Part shown: one piece after another, positions 12,400 through 25,058 of the stretch
Layout of the letters: the number at the start of each line of letters is the position of its first letter
How positions within the stretch are numbered: the stretch's first letter is position 1
Source: Apodemus sylvaticus
Lineage: Eukaryota; Chordata; Mammalia; Rodentia; Muridae
Direction of reading: 5' to 3'
Assembly: GCF_947179515.1 (NCBI RefSeq)
Contig: NC_067473.1
Coordinates: 76,721,436-76,785,435 of the forward strand
DNA: 64,000 bases
Notes under the pieces: model-generated
What the model was told of the DNA's origin: nothing
The model's database searches: none
The model's input: only the letters and a program-made list of their open reading frames with translations
Made by a program: the position numbers and the translations under genes

Positions 12400-12880
12400 T
12401 TTAATTATTTTACCCCAGGACTCTTATTAGATTGGATGGATCTTAATTTTTTTATTCATTTGTCAATGATGGAAACCTGGATTATTTCCAGTTTGGGGCT
12501 ATTTTGACAAAAGATGATTAATTTAAATCTTTTCTAGAGGCGTACATTTTCACTTATGCAGGTAAGATTCCTGGAAAATATTGTAAGTGTATCTCTAATT
12601 GAGCGAGGCATTTCAAGATTTTCCTTTGGAGTTGTGTAGGGTTCTGTTTCCTCCGTGTCCTGTCAATGCTTGACATTGTCATTTATAATTCTAGTCAGGA
12701 GTTCTTAAAGCCTTAAAGTTAGGCTTCTAACTAAAACAAAAATCATGGTTAAAACCTGTAACATAAAATGTGAAAATTGTATAAAATACACTCCTACTGC
12801 TGTGTAGCACACTATTAGAATATCTACTGACCCTGCCCATTGAGAACTGCAGCTTTCCTAATCCTAGATTAGGGTGTTTG
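12400..12880 (-). mobile_element. Ancient L1M 3' fragment, antisense
   Basis: ATTATTTCCAGTTTGGGGC with TCCGTGTCCTGTCAATGC are worn L1M landmarks read backwards. A B2 lies at its right edge (12888). Confidence 0.55.
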
Positions 12881-12887
12881 GGGGAGA

Positions 12888-13079
12888 GGGGCTGGAGAGA
12901 TGGTTCAGTGGTTAAGAGCACTGACTGCTCTTCCAGAGGTCTTGAGCTCAATTCCCAGCAACCACATGGTAGCTCACAGCCATTTGTAATGGGATCTGAT
13001 GCCCTCTTCTGGTGTGTCTGAAGACAGTGACAGTGTATTCATATACATAAAATAAATAAGTCTTTAAGAAAAAAGAAAT
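12888..13079 (+). mobile_element. B2 SINE
   Basis: Starts GGGCTGGAGAGATGGTTCAG, has the tRNA-derived A and B boxes (the second around GAGCTCAATTCCC), the body with TGATGCCCTCTTCTGG, and an AATAAATAAG tail. It is close to the young B2 pattern and lies inside older L1-derived sequence. Confidence 0.9.
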
Positions 13080-13924
13080 TATACTTTTCATTTCAATATG
13101 TAGATGTGCACACCGTTACAGGAAATAGAACGGGTTCATCTCCTGTGTTCTCCATCTTCCCTGATACCCAGGATGGATGTCTTGCTAGCCTACAGCAGAC
13201 ATGACTGCCTGGTGCCTTCGTGAAATCTCTCTCAAAATGCCAACGTACGACTGCATCCTGAGCCCAGTTCCCAAAGAGACACCAGGTCTGAGCCCTAATG
13301 CTGACCAGTGCCCTGAGAACCACCTCTCAAGGCCTGGAGAGCCACCATGGTACCACTTGGGCTTAGTATATGACTCCAGACTGTAAATCAGACATCCAGA
13401 GTTTCAAATTAGACAGAGCTGACATCAAAGTTAGACTCATAGTGAGGGGCAAGGAGATGCTAGCATCCAGAATAGTTACATAGGTCTCCGCCATGAGACT
13501 TTCCTAAATGAGTATCAGTGGTCTGAGCTCCGGATGAGCTGTATAGGCCGAGATTTCACTCAGGGTGAATGGAATAGCTTCTCCCAGCTCCCAGCCTCGC
13601 CTGTCGGATAGCCCAACACTGTTGCGAGACCCCCAGAGGAGTGATGAAATGAACTGTTTGAGTTCTCACTGTGAAGATGCAGGGGTGGGGTCGTGGGAGG
13701 GTGCAACACGAGAGAGGAAGATCAGATTATTGTTAGAGCACATAGTAGGCCCCTGGGCTGTGGAGCTGATGGTAAGGAGAGAAACAGAACCTTTGAGATG
13801 AAGGTTGCCAGGGGAGAAGTGAAGACAAGATAGACCAAGAACAAATTTATAGAACAAACAAAGCCCCAAAAGAACACATGAAAAATGAATGTGGTGACTC
13901 TTTCACCATCTCCATTAGCATCTC

Positions 13925-14103
13925 TGTGGTGGTTTGAGTAAAGGTGCCTCCTATCGGCTTCTGCATCTCAGTGCTTAGTCACCAGGGAGTGGTACAATTT
14001 GAGAGGGTTAGATGGGTTAAGAGGTGTGGCCTTGTTGGAGGAAGTGTGTCACTGGGGGGGAGGGGTTTGAGGTTTCAAAAATCCTTTCCAAGCCCAAGCC
14101 TTC
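13925..14103 (+). mobile_element. 5' part of an ORR1/MaLR-like LTR, interrupted
   Basis: Begins TGTGGTGGTTTGAG, the typical MaLR/ORR1 start, and contains GAGGTGTGGCCTTGTTGGAG. It breaks at 14103, where an oppositely oriented LTR of the same superfamily begins. The remainder resumes at 14494. Confidence 0.75.
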
Positions 14104-14493
14104 TGTCTTAGTTATAGTTTCATTGCTGTGAAGAGACACCATGACCAAGGTAACGTTTATAAAGTAAAACATTTAATTGATACTGGCTTACAGTTTCAGA
14201 GGTTCAGTCCATTATCATCATGTCAGAAAGCATGGCAGCCTGCAGGCAGACACAGTGCTGGAGAAGGAGCTGAGAGTTCTACATCTTAATCTGAAGGCAG
14301 CAAGGAGGAGACTATCTTCTATAGGCAGACAAGGAGGAGGCTCTTCTGCCCTGGATAGGGCTTGAGCAATAGGAGGCCTCAAAGCTTGCTCCACAGTGAC
14401 ACATTTCCTCCAACAAGGTCACCCCTACTGCAACAAGACCACATTCCTAATAGTGCCACTCACTTAAGGGGCAAGCGTATTTAAACCACCACA
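14104..14493 (-). mobile_element. ORR1/MaLR-like LTR nested in another in opposite orientation
   Basis: On the - strand this begins TGTGGTGGTTTAAATACGC and ends CTAAGACA. It interrupts a sense-oriented relative (13925-14103 plus 14494-14663). A clean 5-bp duplication is not visible. The pair forms a long imperfect inverted structure. Confidence 0.75.
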
Positions 14494-14663
14494 TCTGTGC
14501 ATCAGGATGTAACTCTCAGCTACTGTGCCACCAGGCTCCCTGACATATTCATAATGGACTAAACTTCTGAAATGGTAAACAGGCACTCACTTAAATGTTT
14601 TCTTCTTAAAGAATTGCCTTGGTCATGCTGTCTCTTCACAGCAACAGAGCAGTGACTAAGACA
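14494..14663 (+). mobile_element. 3' part of the interrupted ORR1/MaLR-like LTR
   Basis: Continues the sense LTR of 13925 through the ATAATGGACTAAAC and TTGCCTTGGTCATG landmarks and ends GACTAAGACA. The two sense pieces total about 349 bases, a normal length for this LTR. Confidence 0.75.
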
Positions 14664-17600
14664 ATATTCATCCATAAGATAACTCTCTCAGGAGGGCCTC
14701 ACACTATTTAGATAGTACATCAGTTCCTTTGTGAACCGCTGGCACTGTCAAGGGAGCAGTGGGAGCTCTTCCGCATCTCCATCCCCATCTCCAGATGATT
14801 GAAATGGCTCCTCATCTCTTTCTTTGCTCCTGTCTCTGAGGGCTTCTCTGTCTTCCCACTGTGAGTGTGCCCTGATATATCCCCAGTCTCACTTACTGCC
14901 CTGAAATCTTGTCCCATCCAGAACACATTCTTCCTTGTATCCCCCATCGCCTTTCCTTGGACTCACAGGGTCCTAAATACACCCCTCTGTCAGGCTTATC
15001 CTCGCTTTACCAGCCTCCGCCTCCCAAACATCTCCAGGGAGGAGTCACCACTATCAACTCTTTTCCTCACTATCCTCCCATCTCCTTGACCTGAGCTCAC
15101 AGCGCCCTTTCCTGACATCGTTGGCTAATGTGCTCTGTCCATCTTGTCAATCACCTGGATATTCTCCTGGAGCCATCTTGGTCTCACTGGACACTGGTGC
15201 CATCTCATTGGCACCAGGGCATCCTGAGATCCAGGGGTATTGTCACCTTCTCCCCCTTCTCCTCCTCTAAGGTATCTTTGTAACTTCCTTTGCCTCCCAT
15301 TAGACGCCCCCCCCCCCCAGCATTTTCCTCTTCTTTGCTACTTTCTGTAGTCTTTCTCCTGCTCCAGTGTCAACTGAGCAGATGACCTTGGACTTGGTTG
15401 GTTGTCCTTTTCTAAGGCCACCTGCCTTGATTGCCACAATTAGTCCCCCATTTCCCTATCTAATGTTGGGTGAGAGGAGAAGAGGTATTGTTCTGCTTTT
15501 AAGTCTTTAGTATAATGCTGTAAACATTATCAGATGGTGTTGAATTCTACTATCTGCCCTTTTGGCTGTTGGGATCACGCCTTTGAATGGATTGGTGACA
15601 TCATGGAGAGAGTCCAAGTAAATCCAAACCTGTTCCCTTTCAACACAATATCTCAGGTAACCCTTCTGGCTCCTGACACATGGACATGTGGTAGCAGGCT
15701 GTGAACCAGCTCCCCTAAATGACAGGGACACCTTTAGCAGGCAAGTCTTGGAGTGAGTGAGCCGTGATTGGCACCCACTGCACCACTCTGAAGTGACAAT
15801 GAGCGGGCCCAGGAGCACGTGTCTCAACCAAGTGGTGTCTCATTTCTCCGAGGTGACTTTGTATTGCTTTCCTGAGGCTGGCACACTGCTTCAGGAGTGC
15901 CTACTGGGAGCCGCACCTGAGCCTGGTGCCTGACTGTGGCAGACAGCTGCCTAGTTAAGGCAAATTTTGCAGTTCAGTTGTGTTCTGCTTGGGAATTGGA
16001 AATGATTGCAGGAGGACAAATGCAAATGAGCTTTCAGTTCAAGGCAGGGGCTCGTGGAGACAGCTCTGCCTGCCATCTCCTCTGTTCATTTTCCAACCAC
16101 TGTTTGGGAAAAACTTATGGGACACTTTCCAAATTGCTTAGGAGAGGACAGAGGAGTTTTGGTGTAGCGGGGAAACCACAGGCCTTGGGAGGTGACACTG
16201 GTATTGTGATCTAAGCACAGATATCAGCCTACTGGTCTCAGATGCTTGCCTTGACACTGATAGGCTGGGGAACCTTGGGTGGCTCATATAGCTGACATTC
16301 AGTCTTCTTAGTAATACCAGGTTAGAATTTAAAAATAAAAACAGACTCAAAATACTAGCCCAGAGCTTCACTTCTAAGAAAGCTTTCAATCGGGCGTGGC
16401 ACCACAGGAAATCATTTAAATTTATGGTATCCTTTTCTCTATCTCTGGAGGTATTTTTTTTTTTTTTTATAAAGAGAGAGGGGAGAGATGATGGGGAAGG
16501 GTGAATTCTAGGCATTTGACACAGGATGGACACTTTGCAGGTGGCAAGTGCTCTTGGTATTATTATGAGCTGGACATGACTGGGTCTGTTTTGCATATCT
16601 TAGGAAAGGTGAGTGAGACAAACTGGGAGAAGACAGAGTAAGTTCAGCTGGAGGAGAAAGGGTTCCGGGTCAGATGGGACCTGTCTTCTTAACCTCTCCT
16701 TCTTCTCTATGAAATGTGGCCCTCAATGTGGCAATCAGTACACAGCTCTCTGGAGAGGATTCTGGACACTAAGTGCTAAGGAATGACCACAGGGGGATGG
16801 GCGGGGGCTCAGGCTAGGGCTCACGAAGGACAAGGAAGAGGACAGGGATTAACAGGAGGCTGGTTGTGGGAGAACAGCAAAAGGCACACTTTGCTTGGCA
16901 ACAACAAAATGATTCCTTAACTTGGAAGAGTCAAACCCTGAGTGGGACAGACTCTGTTCTTTCCACTGTCCCTGTGTCCCTGCCTGTAACCCTGCCATCT
17001 GCAGCCCCAATATCTTTGGACAAATGCTATCATCAATTCAAGGGTGGAATTCAGTGCTCCCCAGAAGTTCAGGCCTGTGTGAGGGTGCTAGGCTGTGAAG
17101 CCTTAGATAATGAGAATGATGTTTTTCTAAGTTCATGTCTGGGGACACTGGGCTATCAGCCATACCAGGGCTATAGATATGAGCCCGAGGATTTTATATA
17201 CCATCACAAGAAACATACCTTGTCCCCCCCCCCCCAAGAATGTATTGGGTCTGGATCAGTTCTTCTGTGAATGGGCAGTGGGATTCTTCTATAGCTGCCA
17301 GGCAGAGTGTCTCAGGGTCTAGTGCGCCCTGCTCGCTGCTGCATTGCTGCATGAGATGCTTGGTACCCCCAGCTGCAGCTCAGCTCCTCATCGGCTGCTT
17401 GCTGGCCGCATTGCAGTCAGACGCAAGGGCTGTTTGTTTTCCCCCTAGAACAGGAATTCTCAGAAAATCGATTCTATCTCATTGACAATGCATGCTAAGT
17501 GATTGAAAGGCCATTAAACCCATTAATGGGGTGCTCTTTAAATAAAATCAGTCCCTAAAAGGGATCTTAGACTTGGCAATATCAGTAGAGCTAACAGCAC

Positions 17601-18015
17601 AAGGGGCTGCCTGGAGACCCATAAATACGCCAGAAGGAATACCAGAGAGTTGGAGGGACACAATGGGGAGAAAGACACCCAGAGCAAGGAGCAGCTGGGG
17701 CAGAGAGGCCCGCGTTGGCAGGCATGCCTAATGGCTTTGGTTTCATTTTTGACAGGATTTACAAATCTGAGTGGATGAAGGGAAGTTTGCATCTTGATTT
17801 CAGTTAAATATCTGGCACTGCCCCCCACCAAATTTCATGCACAAAATTAATTCAAATTGTCTTGGATGGAAATGGAGTCACATGGGTTGGAGATTGGCTG
17901 ACTCTACTACCTTGGGAAGCAAGGGAGGAGGCAGACTTTTATGGCCAGTCTGGTGAGGTCTCCTTCTAATACCTGTCACAAACAGGGGCCTTTGTTTTCT
18001 CTTCCTGAATAATAG
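14664..18015. other. Mostly unique sequence
   Basis: Holds a possible MIR at 16150 and short C- or T-runs at 15306, 16450 and 17226. The open frame 16866-17270 has no recognisable domain. Confidence 0.4.
16150..16330 (+). mobile_element. Possible MIR SINE
   Basis: Worn MIR-like order around GACACTGATAGGCTGGGGAA and CCTTGGGTGGCTCATATAG. Weak. Confidence 0.35.
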
Positions 18016-18019
18016 TAAC

Positions 18020-18215
18020 ATCAACAGGGGCTGCGTGGAGCAGGTGTCTGCCAGGCAAGCATGAGGACATGAGTTTGATCCCCAGCGTCCATGTAAAAAG
18101 CTAGCCAAAGGCACGGTATGTACCTGTAACATCACTGGGTAGGCAGAGACAAAGGGGTGTCTTCCTGGATTGGTGAGCTCCAAATTTAGCGGGGAATCCT
18201 GTCTTAAAAAATAAG
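18020..18215 (+). mobile_element. B3-like SINE
   Basis: Contains the worn tRNA-derived promoter (GGCAAGCATGAGGACATGAG then TTTGATCCCCAGC) and the B3 body, ending ATCCTGTCTTAAAAAATAAG. A second SINE follows immediately. Confidence 0.7.
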
Positions 18216-18217
18216 AT

Positions 18218-18445
18218 GGCAGACCGGAGAGATGGCTCTGAACTTATGAACACTCGCTATTTCATAGACACAGAGGACACAGGTCTTGTCTCTAGCATCC
18301 ATTTTGAGTGGCTCAGAACTGCCTATAACACCAGTTCCAGAAGAATCTGATGCCTCTGGCCTCCGAGGGCACCTGCACTCACATGAACATACCCACATAC
18401 AGACATAGGGTTAAAGATGAAATAAATCTCACAAAAATTAAGTAG
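18218..18445 (+). mobile_element. B2/B3-like SINE, diverged
   Basis: GACCGGAGAGATGGCTCTG head, GATGCCTCTGGCCTCCGAGG body and AAATAAATCTC tail. Confidence 0.65.
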
Positions 18446-18522
18446 AGAAGTGATAAAGGAAGATACCTGATATTGACCTCTGGTTTTTGTACTCGTGTAT
18501 ATGCATGTATCTAGATACACAC

Positions 18523-18576
<54 letters not shown>

Positions 18577-18846
18577 GTATATGTATATGCACATGTGTGT
18601 ACCTGTGTACACTCTCATATACATACATACACATGCACACACATGCTCACACACACATGCACACTCACACTCTCACATGCACACATTCACACACTACTCA
18701 CACGTGCACACACACACTCACCTATTCATGCATATACACATACACTGACACATACACATGCACTCACACATGTACTAACACTCATTAACACAGTCCCACA
18801 CACACACATGCACACGCACACACATACACACACATACACTCATACA
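18523..18846 (+). repeat. (TATATG)n then CA-rich compound microsatellite
   Basis: About 70 bases of TATATG followed by about 250 bases of ACAC/CACATG/CTCACA units. It is the expanded tail region behind the SINE at 18218. Confidence 0.93.
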
Positions 18847-19971
18847 ATGAGCAGCTTACATAAACTGATCTCATATCCAGGTCTCAACATTTTCTTATTG
18901 AGGTGCTTTGTATTTGAAATCCCTGTGTGTTTCTCTCTGTCATCTGTGTTGGCCACTTCAGTGGACCAATGTGAGGAGCAGAGAAAGATGCAGAGTAAGG
19001 AGTAGGTATTTAGAAGAAGCAAGGAGAGAGCAGACCATCCCTCCTCAGAGTTCTCTCCAGTGGCCTGTGGACAGGAACGAATGCTCTATTCCCAGTGCCT
19101 ATTTTCCCAAGTGAGGTTGGCATTTCACATACCAGGAAAGGGTAGAGGGAACCTTCTGAGGAACTTTATAGACTCCTGACACTTGGAAAGTTCTTCCACA
19201 GACCAGCTGGACCTGCCTAGGGGGTCATTGGACAAGAAAGCTGTTCTTTCAGCGCTTTCAGTCAGACTGAGGAGAGTGTGTCAGCTCCCACTGGTGCTTC
19301 CTCTGGGAACGGGTGACAGTTCACAGTTGGGAAGCAAGTGCAGTTATTCAAAGGTTATTTTCTGGCAAATCTAGACTCTGGTGGCATTAACCCAGTAATA
19401 CACAAGTATTACAAAGTACAGTTGGAGAAACTGAGTCCTGGAAGATTGCACTGAGGGGTTCACCTTCCCTGTGAGCAGTGAGACCTGGGTCTGTTGCAAG
19501 TTTCCTGTCTCATCCAAACAAGAGACACTTGGTGTCGCCTGTGATCATGAGAAATACTCTTAGAAATAAATGGTCCATCTGGGGAAGGCAGCAGTGTCTC
19601 AAAGCTGGGCTTCTCTGCCCGGTCCTCCTGTACAGAGCTGGCCTCATTCTGTCTTTCCTTCTTTTGTTTATTCAATGGCCTTGACCTGGGAGCCAATGAT
19701 GTATCAGGAATGAAACTGAAAAGGTACAATTTCTGTTCTGCAAGGGCTTGGAGCCTGGTGAAGGCTCACAAAGGAATGGGTTGTTTCTTTCACTGGTGTT
19801 TTTATTTAAAAATATCCTGAGCCTATTTTCTGGTTGAACGGATGGGCAAATTGTAGGGCGACACTACCCAATGCCAGAAAGGAATGAGCTATGCTGCATG
19901 GAACGGCATTGGGGAAACCTCCGTCTTATCACACTGAGTGAAAGGTGCCGGATACCAGGATAGCAGCATCG

Positions 19972-20035
19972 TGTTAGTTAACTGTTTCGTTGCTGCGACC
20001 AGGCACCTGACCAAAGCAACGTGCTTGAATCTCAG
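19972..20035 (-). mobile_element. Short MaLR LTR fragment
   Basis: GTTAGTTAACTGTTTCGTTGC and the following ACCTGACCAAAGCAAC match the end of the MaLR LTRs seen elsewhere in the window. Only about 60 bases remain. Confidence 0.5.
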
Positions 20036-20154
20036 TCATATTTCTAGGTCTCATTGGTTTTCCCCAGAAGTTTTCAACATATTTAAAAATCAGCTTTTTA
20101 AAAAAACCTGTCTTGTTTGAATGAGCCTAGACTTTTTAGTCTCTACATCATGAA

Positions 20155-20205
20155 AACAAAACAAAACCCTAAAAGAACAACAACAGCAGCAGCAACAACA
20201 AGCCA
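20155..20205 (+). repeat. A-rich AAC/AGC low-complexity tract
   Basis: Runs of AAAAC and ACAAC/AGCAGC; possibly a decayed retrotransposon tail. Confidence 0.8.
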
Positions 20206-21744
20206 AGCCCCATGGCTGGGTGTCTCAGATGGTAAGCAGTAGTTGGTTTCGCTCTGTCAGGTCTATGGCTTTGTATATGTTCTCCCCTATCCCTCGTACG
20301 CCTTCAGTGAAATCAAAGCCCAGAATTTCATCTCACGGCTCCTGTGAAGGGAGCGCACGCTCTACACCAAATTGTTTTGCAGCGGGGGATGGCTTGGTGT
20401 GAAGGAGACAAAAGCATGGAGAATGTGTGTTTGGTGCACTAAGAGCGGGGGACACCAGCAGTCAGGAGGTTCTGGGTAGCTGAAAGTCACAGGGTATACA
20501 TAACAAGATGATAAAGTTCACATCCCAGCGAGGGAGGGAGGTTAGAGAGTGGTCGTTCACAGGAAATACCTTCTTCACCTTTGGAATTCTCACCCTGAGT
20601 CCTCAATGCTGGTCCCCCCAGCTCATGATAATTGTCTTGGTAATAGAGGAGTCCCTTTGGTTTCGGGAGATGGCTAGCAATAACAGGCACTGTAAATGGG
20701 CAGACACCAGCCATTGCTGGGCAAGGCTATGAAAGGCATGGAGAGGCTCCTTTAAATGAAGTAGAAGGTTTGTGTGTCCTGTCCTGTGTCCTCCCCCTTC
20801 CCCTGTAAAGATGGCGCCAGTCTCGCCTTGAAATGTAGAGTGAACAGACGATCAATAGCTTCTTACTTCTGGCCAGGGTGTGGTAACGGCTAGGCCATTA
20901 GTACACTGTTGGGCTCTTTCCACGGACATGTGTTTCCCCGAAGCTGTTACAGCATTTCCGAGGCACTTGGCTTCCTCTCCTACCTAGCTCACACAGCCTA
21001 TGAGAGGAAGGGCTCCAACCCTCCCTGCTTATGGAGAAGGTAATACATGTCAAATTGCCTTGGCTCACCCGGGCGATTGTGCACCTTTAGAAGGTGCAGG
21101 GAAATGTCTCTCTGTGGTCAGATTGGCCCATCACACACATCTGTTCTCTTGACCAAACTCCAGCAATCTGCCCTCTCTTTGCTGCAGACTTCACAACCTG
21201 CTGCTGGCTGGACTCCCAGGCCCAGGCAGGAGACTCTGTACAAAGCCAGTAGACTGGTGTTCTGGCTGTCCCCAGGCACAGAGAGCTACAGTCAAAGGGA
21301 GTCAACATTCACGGGTCCCCACAGCATAAAGGTATCCCCAAGAAACCTACGAGGAGTTCTAAAGAGACTCAGAGGAAAAGCAGAGGAAGGGAGAGGATTT
21401 GTCTGTAGAAAAAAAGCACTCTCAGCACTTCTGGAAATGCTGGGCGGGAACTGTAGCCAGGATCCCCGGGGCTTCCGGAAGGAGACCGTACGTGTGGGCT
21501 TCCTTTTCTTCTCGCCCCCCCCCATCTTTTTTATCCTTTCTGCTTATGCTTCTCACGCTCTCTCGTTGGTGACTTGACTTTTGCTTCTTCTTATTCTTCT
21601 TCCATCTACTGTGAGAAAGACGTGTCCTTCAAAACAATGTGCTCGCATGAAAATGCAAGGGGGGGGGGTGAAGGTTTCAGTCTGGCTGTGCTCCACAAGC
21701 CACCTCAGAGATGCTTTTTAAATGATTCAAAGCAGCTGCCTTTG

Positions 21745-22330
21745 GATAATATTTCAATATATACAATTTACCCACCTAAATTATACAACCAGGGTGTCTT
21801 TTTTGTACAGTCATAGAGCTGTGAAGCTATCACTTTTCTGGGATTTTTAAAAATCATTCTCCAAGCCAGGCGGTGGTGGCGCATGCCTGTAATCCCAGCA
21901 CTCTGGGAGGCAGAGGCAGGCAGATTTCTGAGTTCGAGGCCAGCCTGGTCTACAGAGTGAGTTCCAGGACAGCCAGGGCTACACAGAGAAACCCTGTCTT
22001 GATAAAAGCAAATCCAAAAAAAAAAAAAAAAAAACCCCAAACAAAAAAAAAATTATTCTCCAAAGACCCCCCCTTACCTTTTAGCAGTTACTTCCTTCTC
22101 CCCAGCTCCTCACCATCTCTTGAGGCGTGGGCCAGCACTCACCTGCTTTCCAGCTCTTTACATGTTCCTATCTCTGACCATTCATATAAAGATAATCACT
22201 TATTATAATCTGCTTCCGTCCATGTAGTAGTGTTGATCAGAACTTTGTTCCTTTTTATTACCAAATCATATTACTCCGAATGAATATACCACATTTTATT
22301 CATGTATCATCTGCTATAGAAGCCAGGGGC
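21745..22330 (-). mobile_element. Ancient L1M 3' fragment, antisense, split by a B1
   Basis: Left piece: TACAGTCATAGAGCTGTGAAG. Right piece: TTAGCAGTTACTTCC, CCATTCATATAAAG, TCCGTCCATGTAGTAG and GAATATACCACATTTTATTC. Together they follow the usual antisense L1M order. The B1 at 21865-22050 sits between them. Confidence 0.7.
21865..22050 (+). mobile_element. B1 SINE with A-tail and target-site duplication
   Basis: Full-length 7SL-derived B1 beginning GCCAGGCGGTGGTGGCGC, with an A-rich tail at 22015-22050. A 13-base direct repeat with one mismatch flanks it: 21852-21864 and 22051-22063 (AAT(C/T)ATTCTCCAA). It inserted into an old antisense L1 3' end whose sequence continues on both sides. Confidence 0.93.
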
Positions 22331-24960
22331 ACTTTTGATAAACATAGAAATTCATGGAGAAAACATGAACTTCACCTCATTTCTAAATGACTTTACAACG
22401 ACGTTAGCATACTGGCTTTATTGACACATGACTGTTTTATGTATACACTAGTTCCACTTCTCACTCTAAGTGCATAGCTCAGAGGATTTATTTCTAGACT
22501 ATCCTCTCTGGGACCTACTACTGTAGAATCACATCCCCAGATGCAGCCAACTCTTACTCATAGAGAAAATGCTCCTATAGACATGTCTGAAGAACTGAGG
22601 TCAAAGTTAAGAAGAGTAAACTTGTAGGAAGATGTTACCTTCAGCTTGGGAAAGCAGAGGGTCTTTCAAGGTTCCAGGTTGTGGTGTTTATGTGGACTTG
22701 AAATTCTAGATGGCTTATGGAGATGAATGGTTCTTTCCTTAACGGCAGAGAAGTAAGTAGAATTACTAATCGGTTCACTAAGTGTGATGACAGCTCACTT
22801 CACACTTGTAGTGAATGTGACGGTCAGTTCTTCTCCTCAGCCTATATTCTTGGGTGTCTTTAGTTTAAACAAGCTACAGGCTTACTAATTCTCAGCTTCA
22901 GATGCACCTGTAAGCGCATTCACATCCCAACAAGGAACTCTTTCCTATAGAGAAGACACTACAGTGAAGAGGGGTCTGTGGCATCCCCCCAGGCCAGGAA
23001 AGCAATGGAGATTTCCCATGAAGCTGTGCAGTTGACTCTAGGGCCAGGGACAGTGTCTCACAGTGTACACTCAGATGACACAGTAGCATGTCGCCCCTTT
23101 GTGTTGACTTAATATTAATTGCAATGTTGAATTTAGCTCAAAAGTCAATTATTAGGAAGATAAGCAGGAGGGTATTATCAGAAGTGTTTTGGTTAAGAAG
23201 GAATGTGGGTTGAGAAAACATATAAAATACTACATGAAATAAAAAAGCCAGTGAGTACAACAATGCCAGCTATTCTTAGTTCTAAGTTGCACAGTAACCA
23301 TTCGTGACTCTGACTCAGCCCATGCATGCTATTTGCCTTCTTCTATTATTAAAAAGAACCAGAAAAAAAGGAAAGAAAACATACATATTAATCTCGGAAG
23401 ATTAGAAAAAAAGATGAGTAAGAATTAACGGCAGTGAAACACTAGAGAGAAATTGATTAATAGAGATGAAGACTGAAGTCAGTGGCCTCGGAAGCAAACC
23501 AAGTGAGGAAGAAGAATAAATACATTCAAGTAACAGATAAAAATGGAAAGTTCTAGACATCTTGCCCTTGGGAAGTTAAAAGTTGGAAGTGTAGAACAGG
23601 AGCCACAAACAGGTTTTGTCTTGGGTGCCGGCTGCTGGAGCCCAGAGAGAGCTGATGAGGTCGGCTGACATTTAGTGGGTGAACACTGGGAACCAGTTCC
23701 TATCCCTAACTCAACGTGAAATATGAAATCAAATGGATCTAATGAGCCATTCCCACAAATAGAGCCAGGAACCGCTGTATGATGGCTTTCACATTTCTGA
23801 ACCATTTGTTTGAGACAATTTCCAAATTCAGTAAAATGTATACGTCTCTAACGAGCATTCTGCAGCAGTACAAAAGCTGAGTTCCACACCAAACCTGACC
23901 TGCTCACTGCTGTGATAGCCAGTGAGTCAGAGAAACCCAAGGCTACAGAAGGCAGCTATAACAAGGGACATGCCCTCGTCTGGCGGCCATGTTGGGAAGG
24001 CTAGCATCTTTGTCCCTGATGCCTTTGCTGATTTGTGGTTAGACAGACTTCTTCCCTTTTCATTGATCTGACAGTAACCCTGGTTTCTCTTTTAGTTTTC
24101 TGAATGCAAAAGCAAGCTTGTAAGCATCTCTCCAAGGCCCCAGGAGTCAGCTGTCCAAAGTCTGTGACTTCTAACCTTGCCTGTGTGGGGGGCTTCTGTG
24201 CCTATCACAGTTTCCTTGGAGGTATAAACCAGGGAAAACGAGGGAACCTGATTCTGCCAGGAGTAAATCTTCATTATTATAAGAAAAGGGAAGCGTGGCT
24301 TTACTATCCTCAGTTTTATGATGAAGTAAAATAAAATGGGAAGGAAGACCAAGAGAAATGATCACTCAGCTACCCACCCTCCCCACCCCCCCCCAAACCC
24401 AACACGTGTTTACTTAAGCGACTCTACAAACGTAACCCTGGGTGTACGTTAAATCAGCAGGCATGTCAGTTGGCATTCCTGGTTACATAGCATTTTATAG
24501 TCAGACATCAGTCATAGCCGTAAAAGCCATTTGCCCTCTGTCTTCTAACCAATCAGGACCCAGGCTAGAGGAAGCAAGGCTGGAGTTGACCAGTTTTCTC
24601 CTGACTTTCCAGAGCCTGATTTATCAGGCTGCAAATGAAAATTGCCTCCCTGGGGTTAGGAAGGTCCCCTTGCTTGCCTTGCTTCCTAAGGAGCAATGGA
24701 TGAATTGATGCATCAAGGAAGGAAGAGGTGTTGCAGGCACTGACCACGGTGCCCTTGATACACACAGCGGGAACCATCCAAGTGGACAGCCTCGAAGGCG
24801 CCGCTGAGGGCTCACGCCGCAGCCATTATTTCTCATGCCTCTGCGGGCTGGATTTGAAGTAGATGTCAGCGTCAGCAGTGGAGACACATGCAGGTGACCT
24901 TGCAGATGACCTTGGTTTGACCTTGCTTCACTTGTCACCTCCTCTCTGGCACCACATTAT
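22331..24960. other. Unique sequence, nothing recognised
   Basis: No mobile element or gene seen; a short C-run at about 24385. Confidence 0.4.
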
Positions 24961-24964
24961 TGAT

Positions 24965-25058
24965 ATATTTTTTTAAATTTTATTCGATATATTTTCTATT
25001 TACATTTCAAATGATTTCCCCTTTTCTGGTTCCCCACTCCCCGAAAGTCACATATATT
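24965..25058 (-). mobile_element. L1 3' end, antisense, strongly truncated
   Basis: TTTCTATTTACATTTCAAATG then CCCCTTTTCTGGTTCCCC is the reverse of the rodent L1 3' terminus. Only about 95 bases remain. Confidence 0.8.

Larger units (their letters stand above)
18847..21744. other. Mostly unique sequence
   Basis: Contains the MaLR fragment at 19972, the A-rich tract at 20155 and an AAAGATGGCGCC motif at 20807. No exon is supported. Confidence 0.4.

Noticed and set aside
12888..13079. Possible tRNA gene because of A and B boxes
   Set aside because: The boxes belong to a B2 SINE; there is no tRNA cloverleaf beyond them.
16866..17270. 134-codon frame
   Set aside because: No splice sites, no recognisable domain; composition like chance sequence.
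18487..19005. 172-codon frame
   Set aside because: Reads the TATATG/CA microsatellite; no protein-like composition outside it.
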